Assembly: GCA_964442365.1 (NCBI GenBank) | Contig: CAYTZA010000031.1 | Location: forward strand, 1-6,877 | DNA from: CAYTZA01 sp964442365 | Lineage (GTDB): Bacteria > Patescibacteriota > Minisyncoccia > Phycocordibacterales > DAORIS01 | DNA: 6,877 bases | Direction of reading: 5' to 3' | Translations under genes and position numbers: made by a program | The notes under the pieces: generated by a model | Seen by the model: only the letters and a program-made list of their open reading frames with translations | Databases searched by the model: none | Told to the model about the DNA's origin: nothing | In this document: in pieces, positions 5,501 through 6,877 of the stretch | Position numbering within the stretch: position 1 is the stretch's first letter | Layout of the letters: every line of letters starts with the position of its first letter

Positions 5501-6877
5501 AGCTGCAAATATTAGTAGGAATCATGTAGTTATAGGTCCTGGAGCCGGGTACGCTGTCTTAAGTGGTGCAGATTCTGCTAATACAATCATTGGTGGTAAT
5601 GCCGGAGCTTTATCTCAAAGTCAGATTGAAGCGGTCACTTTTTTGGGGGGTGATGCAGGTTACAATAATTCATCAGGAAGTTATAATACTTTTATAGGAA
5701 ATAGATCTGGTTATACTAATACTACAGGTTATAGTAATACCACTCTCGGTGCTAGTGCTGATGTTGGGTCTTCTGGTATTAGCAATGCCACAGCTATAGG
5801 TTCTGGTGCAATAGTATCAGCCTCAGATTCTCTCGTCTTGGGTAGTTCAGGTATAAAAGTTGGTATAGGTACAAGTTCTCCTCTTGCCACTTTAGCTATT
5901 ACAACCAACACAGGATCTTCTGATGCGTTAAGAATTGCTTCTTCTACAAACGCTCGATTGTTCACAGTTGGTCAAAGCGGTGATGTCCTTATACCAAATG
6001 GTAAGTTGAGTATAAGTGGTGATACTTCAGGCAAAGCTTTAGGTGTTACTGGAGATATAAATTTTAGTGGTGGTATATATTTTTTGACTAATAAAATTAT
6101 TAGTGTCAGCGCTAATAGAAGTAATATGATTATTGGTTATGGTGCTGGACATGATGCTGTTGGAGCGGATGATGGTGGGCATACTATTGTTGGTTTCGGT
6201 GCTGGAGCTGCTTTGAGTACAGTAGGAGATGAGTCGGCTAATACCTTTATTGGAAGCTATGCTGGAGGTTCTACGAAGTGTAGTAGTTGTTCTGGGGCAG
6301 GTGATAATACCTTTATTGGTAGATATGCAGGAAATACTAATGTTGGAGGAAGTTCAAATACTACCCTTGGTTCTAATGCTGATGTGGGATCTACTGCTCT
6401 TACAAACGCTACAGCCATAGGCGCTGGTGCAGTAGTATCTTCTTCAAGTGCACTTGTTTTGGGTGGTTCTAGTATAAAAGTGGGTATAGGTACAAGTTCT
6501 CCAAATGCTACTCTAGCTATTACAACCAACACAGGATCTTCTGATGCTTTAAGAATCGCTTCTTCTACAAACAAACGATTATTTACAGTTGGTCAAAGTG
6601 GTGATGTCCTTATACCAAATGGAAAGTTGGGTATCGGTACTGTAGCGCCTCAACAAATGCTCCATGTATATCGATCAACAGATGGAGCCCCTGTACGTTT
6701 TGAAGACTCAAACGGATATTGTGAAATAGATCCAACTTCTACTTCTTGGACATGTACATCTGACGAACGTCTAAAAAAAGATATAGTAGAATTATCCAAA
6801 AACACATCTCTAGAAAATCTAAATAAACTACAAGCAGTAACATTTAAATGGAAAACACAATCTGACAATACAAAACG
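2466..6877 (+). CDS. Giant secreted fibre/adhesin-like protein with C-terminal Peptidase_S74 chaperone (3' truncated)
   Basis: One frame stays open from ATG 2466 to the right edge, giving 1470 residues with the C-terminus missing. An in-frame TAA at 2457 bounds the start. Residues 1-22 form a signal peptide ending in THA, so the protein is exported. Residues 23-190 are unrecognised, with C92 and C101 and a Ser/Thr-rich linker. An ideal heptad pattern (I198, L201, I205, L208, L212, L215) suggests a short coiled coil. GIGT motifs typical of tail-fibre-like proteins start at residues 235, 397, 526, 726, 933, 1133, 1340 and 1389. The array at about 526-1388 carries NTFIG repeats and AIGSGAIVSASDSLVLGS, which resembles YadA-head repeats. 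At the end, SDERLKKDI (from S1432) opens a Peptidase_S74 domain, known to trimerise fibres and then cleave itself off. A trimeric surface fibre or adhesin is inferred; its ligand is unknown. No phage genes adjoin it. Confidence 0.88.
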   Translation, partial: MNVLFVILLFVVNFLFPAYTHAFSISQFTYSSVASLSTVPETIKEVGGIFKTLYVDPAIKTVKSISLMPGLVQNSIAQTYNPVNDTILSIWCTIKVADIACDPEAYVVQVSIPSSELSETNTASTTSQTKITASPVTYTNTKIVERVIERYAPASVAGAYKSLTSEEVISLIQQYAPVSVVTERLGSIQGRSSYDGDIAGLRGDISGLQSDLDNLVTSPWTVATSGIYYSSGRVGIGTSTPEGALGVVGDIHFTGNLYQNGVVFSGGGSGLTSLNAQADSVQFFATSSTGSDFNIVSSGGTHTFSLPTASSTVRGALSASDWTTFNNKVSTTRTINTSGPLAGGGDLSSDRTLSINLASSSADGYLSSTDWTTFNNKVSSQWTTLSSNIYFSTGSVGIGTTTPAYNLDVYGSLRISTSSTPALAVDPSFGTGLNRVGINTSSGIHALTVVTSASSDGITVRRNNTATNEEARYNFRVSTSEGSATAYISGMRVNTPSAGDMALVFYNQKSGSLSESMRIDSTGNIGIGTSSPLATLAITTNTGSSDALRIASSTNKRLFTVGQNGDVFIPNGKLGVGVSSSNYHLRVEGDISLTGSMFYQDTKILAANISRNHVVIGPGAGYAVLSGADSANTIIGGNAGALSQSQIEAVTFLGGDAGYNNSSGSYNTFIGNRSGYTNTTGYSNTTLGASADVGSSGISNATAIGSGAIVSASDSLVLGSSGIKVGIGTSSPLATLAITTNTGSSDALRIASSTNARLFTVGQSGDVLIPNGKLSISGDTSGKALGVTGDINFSGGIYFLTNKIISVSANRSNMIIGYGAGHDAVGADDGGHTIVGFGAGAALSTVGDESANTFIGSYAGGSTKCSSCSGAGDNTFIGRYAGNTNVGGSSNTTLGSNADVGSTALTNATAIGAGAVVSSSSALVLGGSSIKVGIGTSSPNATLAITTNTGSSDALRIASSTNKRLFTVGQNGDVFIPNGKLGVGVSSSNYHLRVEGDISLTGSMFYQDTKILAANISRNHVVIGPGAGYAVLSGADSANTIIGGNAGALSQSQIEAVTFLGGDAGYNNSSGSYNTFIGNRSGYTNTTGYSNTTLGASADVGSSGISNATAIGSGAIVSASDSLVLGSSGIKVGIGTSSPLATLAITTNTGSSDALRIASSTNARLFTVGQSGDVLIPNGKLSISGDTSGKALGVTGDINFSGGIYFLTNKIISVSANRSNMIIGYGAGHDAVGADDGGHTIVGFGAGAALSTVGDESANTFIGSYAGGSTKCSSCSGAGDNTFIGRYAGNTNVGGSSNTTLGSNADVGSTALTNATAIGAGAVVSSSSALVLGGSSIKVGIGTSSPNATLAITTNTGSSDALRIASSTNKRLFTVGQSGDVLIPNGKLGIGTVAPQQMLHVYRSTDGAPVRFEDSNGYCEIDPTSTSWTCTSDERLKKDIVELSKNTSLENLNKLQAVTFKWKTQSDNTK
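2916..2944 (+). repeat. Perfect 11-bp inverted repeat inside the giant gene
   Basis: TATGCACCAGC (2916-2926) is the exact reverse complement of GCTGGTGCATA (2934-2944), with a 7-nt loop (ATCGGTA). It is about 450 nt into the gene and encodes part of YAPASVAGAYK. With six G-C pairs in an AT-rich context, it could form a stable mRNA hairpin. No T tract follows, so it is not an intrinsic terminator. Confidence 0.6.
3426..3602 (+). repeat. Short direct repeat (DWTTFNNKVS motif, two copies)
   Basis: An exact 30-bp sequence occurs at 3426-3455 and again at 3573-3602, 147 bp (49 codons) apart. Both copies encode DWTTFNNKVS. The segment between contains GPLAGGGDLSSDRTLSI, and the second copy is preceded by ADGYLSST. 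This combination is a recurring element in bacterial and phage tail-fibre-like proteins with S74 domains. It lies before the main array, at residues of about 321-379, and is probably another fibre-shaft module. Confidence 0.75.
4108..5284 (+). repeat. Large in-frame tandem repeat, copy A (1177 bp identical to copy B)
   Basis: Every base of 4108-5284 matches 5329-6505 in a line-by-line comparison. The period is 1221 bp, exactly 407 codons, so the frame is kept. The copy covers residues of about 548-940. Using the GIGT motifs as borders, the unit divides into a 200-residue module (M1, from 4041) and a diverged 207-residue module (M2, from 4641). Both follow the same order: GIGTSSP, ATLAITTNTGSSDALRIASSTN, RLFTVGQ-GDV-IPNGKL, a GDI strand, IG-GAG loops, NTFIG repeats and a YadA-head-like AIG-GA-LVLG element. 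M2 alone carries a CSSC motif (C865, C868). Confidence 0.97.
5329..6505 (+). repeat. Large in-frame tandem repeat, copy B
   Basis: This is the second copy of the 1177-bp identical segment, covering residues of about 955-1347, with modules starting at GIGT codons 5262 (M1) and 5862 (M2). It is followed by a partial module (from 6483) that keeps only the front section, ATLAITTNTGSSDALRIASS through IPNGKL. That partial module then passes into the GIGTVAPQQMLHV stem leading to the chaperone. The identity includes all third codon positions. The CSSC pair recurs at C1272 and C1275. Confidence 0.97.
6759..6877 (+). other. Start of Peptidase_S74 intramolecular chaperone domain (truncated)
   Basis: S1432-D-E-R-L-K1437 matches the S74 cleavage motif. 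In phage endosialidases the serine and the lysine five residues later form the autoproteolytic dyad (S911 and K916 in endoNF). Cleavage would fall between T1431 and S1432. The following LENLNKLQAVTFKWK also matches the family's early helix and strand. Only about 39 residues lie inside the window. C1419 and C1430 flank a DPTSTSW loop just before the cut site. Confidence 0.88.

Noticed and set aside
4108..6505. Insertion sequence or transposon as the source of the large repeat
   Set aside because: There are no terminal inverted repeats, target duplication or transposase frame. The units are in-frame coding modules.
4041..6656. CRISPR array or non-coding satellite
   Set aside because: The repeat unit is 1221 bp, has no spacers, and keeps one reading frame throughout. 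It is a coding tandem duplication.
2466..6877. Prophage tail-fibre gene
   Set aside because: A signal peptide is present and the visible neighbours are chromosomal wall and transcription genes. No integrase, structural or lysis gene is seen. The region to the right of the window is unknown.

Overview
This is an AT-rich bacterial window that uses the standard code: TAA and TAG are the stops seen, and no in-frame TGA occurs in the genes. All recognisable genes lie on the + strand. The layout is cell-wall elongation genes, then greA, then a very large repetitive secreted protein with a self-cleaving endosialidase-type chaperone domain. No start has a clear Shine-Dalgarno sequence. Together with the pared-down PBP2, this suggests a Candidate Phyla Radiation (Patescibacteria, possibly Parcubacteria-like) genome. 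That assignment is inference, not proof.

Region 1 (1-1886) is the tail of a small membrane protein, probably MreD, followed 5 nt later by a complete mrdA encoding penicillin-binding protein 2 (PBP2). This is the classic order of the rod-shape (elongasome) cluster. The PBP2 has all the transpeptidase motifs but seems to lack about 80 residues of the N-terminal head region.

Region 2 (1887-2465) holds greA, a transcript-cleavage factor. A sigma70-like promoter abuts the mrdA stop codon, and ATG 1935 is the likely start. A 63-bp AT-rich gap follows. It contains nested inverted repeats that may act as a weak terminator, a promoter or both.

Region 3 (2466-6877) is one open frame of at least 1470 codons, running off the right edge. 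It encodes a signal peptide, an unrecognised N-terminal region, a short ideal-heptad coiled coil, tail-fibre-like GIGT modules, a large repeat array with YadA-head-like and NTFIG motifs, and the start of a Peptidase_S74 chaperone with its Ser/Lys pair. The array is a tandem in-frame duplication with a 1221-bp (407-codon) period and 1177 bp of perfect identity. Each unit is itself two diverged modules of about 200 residues.

The first three genes are housekeeping (wall elongation and transcription fidelity). The fourth looks like a trimeric surface fibre or adhesin of the cell rather than part of a prophage, since no phage gene is visible. It is the most notable element here, because a phage-type maturation domain sits on a Sec-exported protein whose array has recently expanded or been homogenised.
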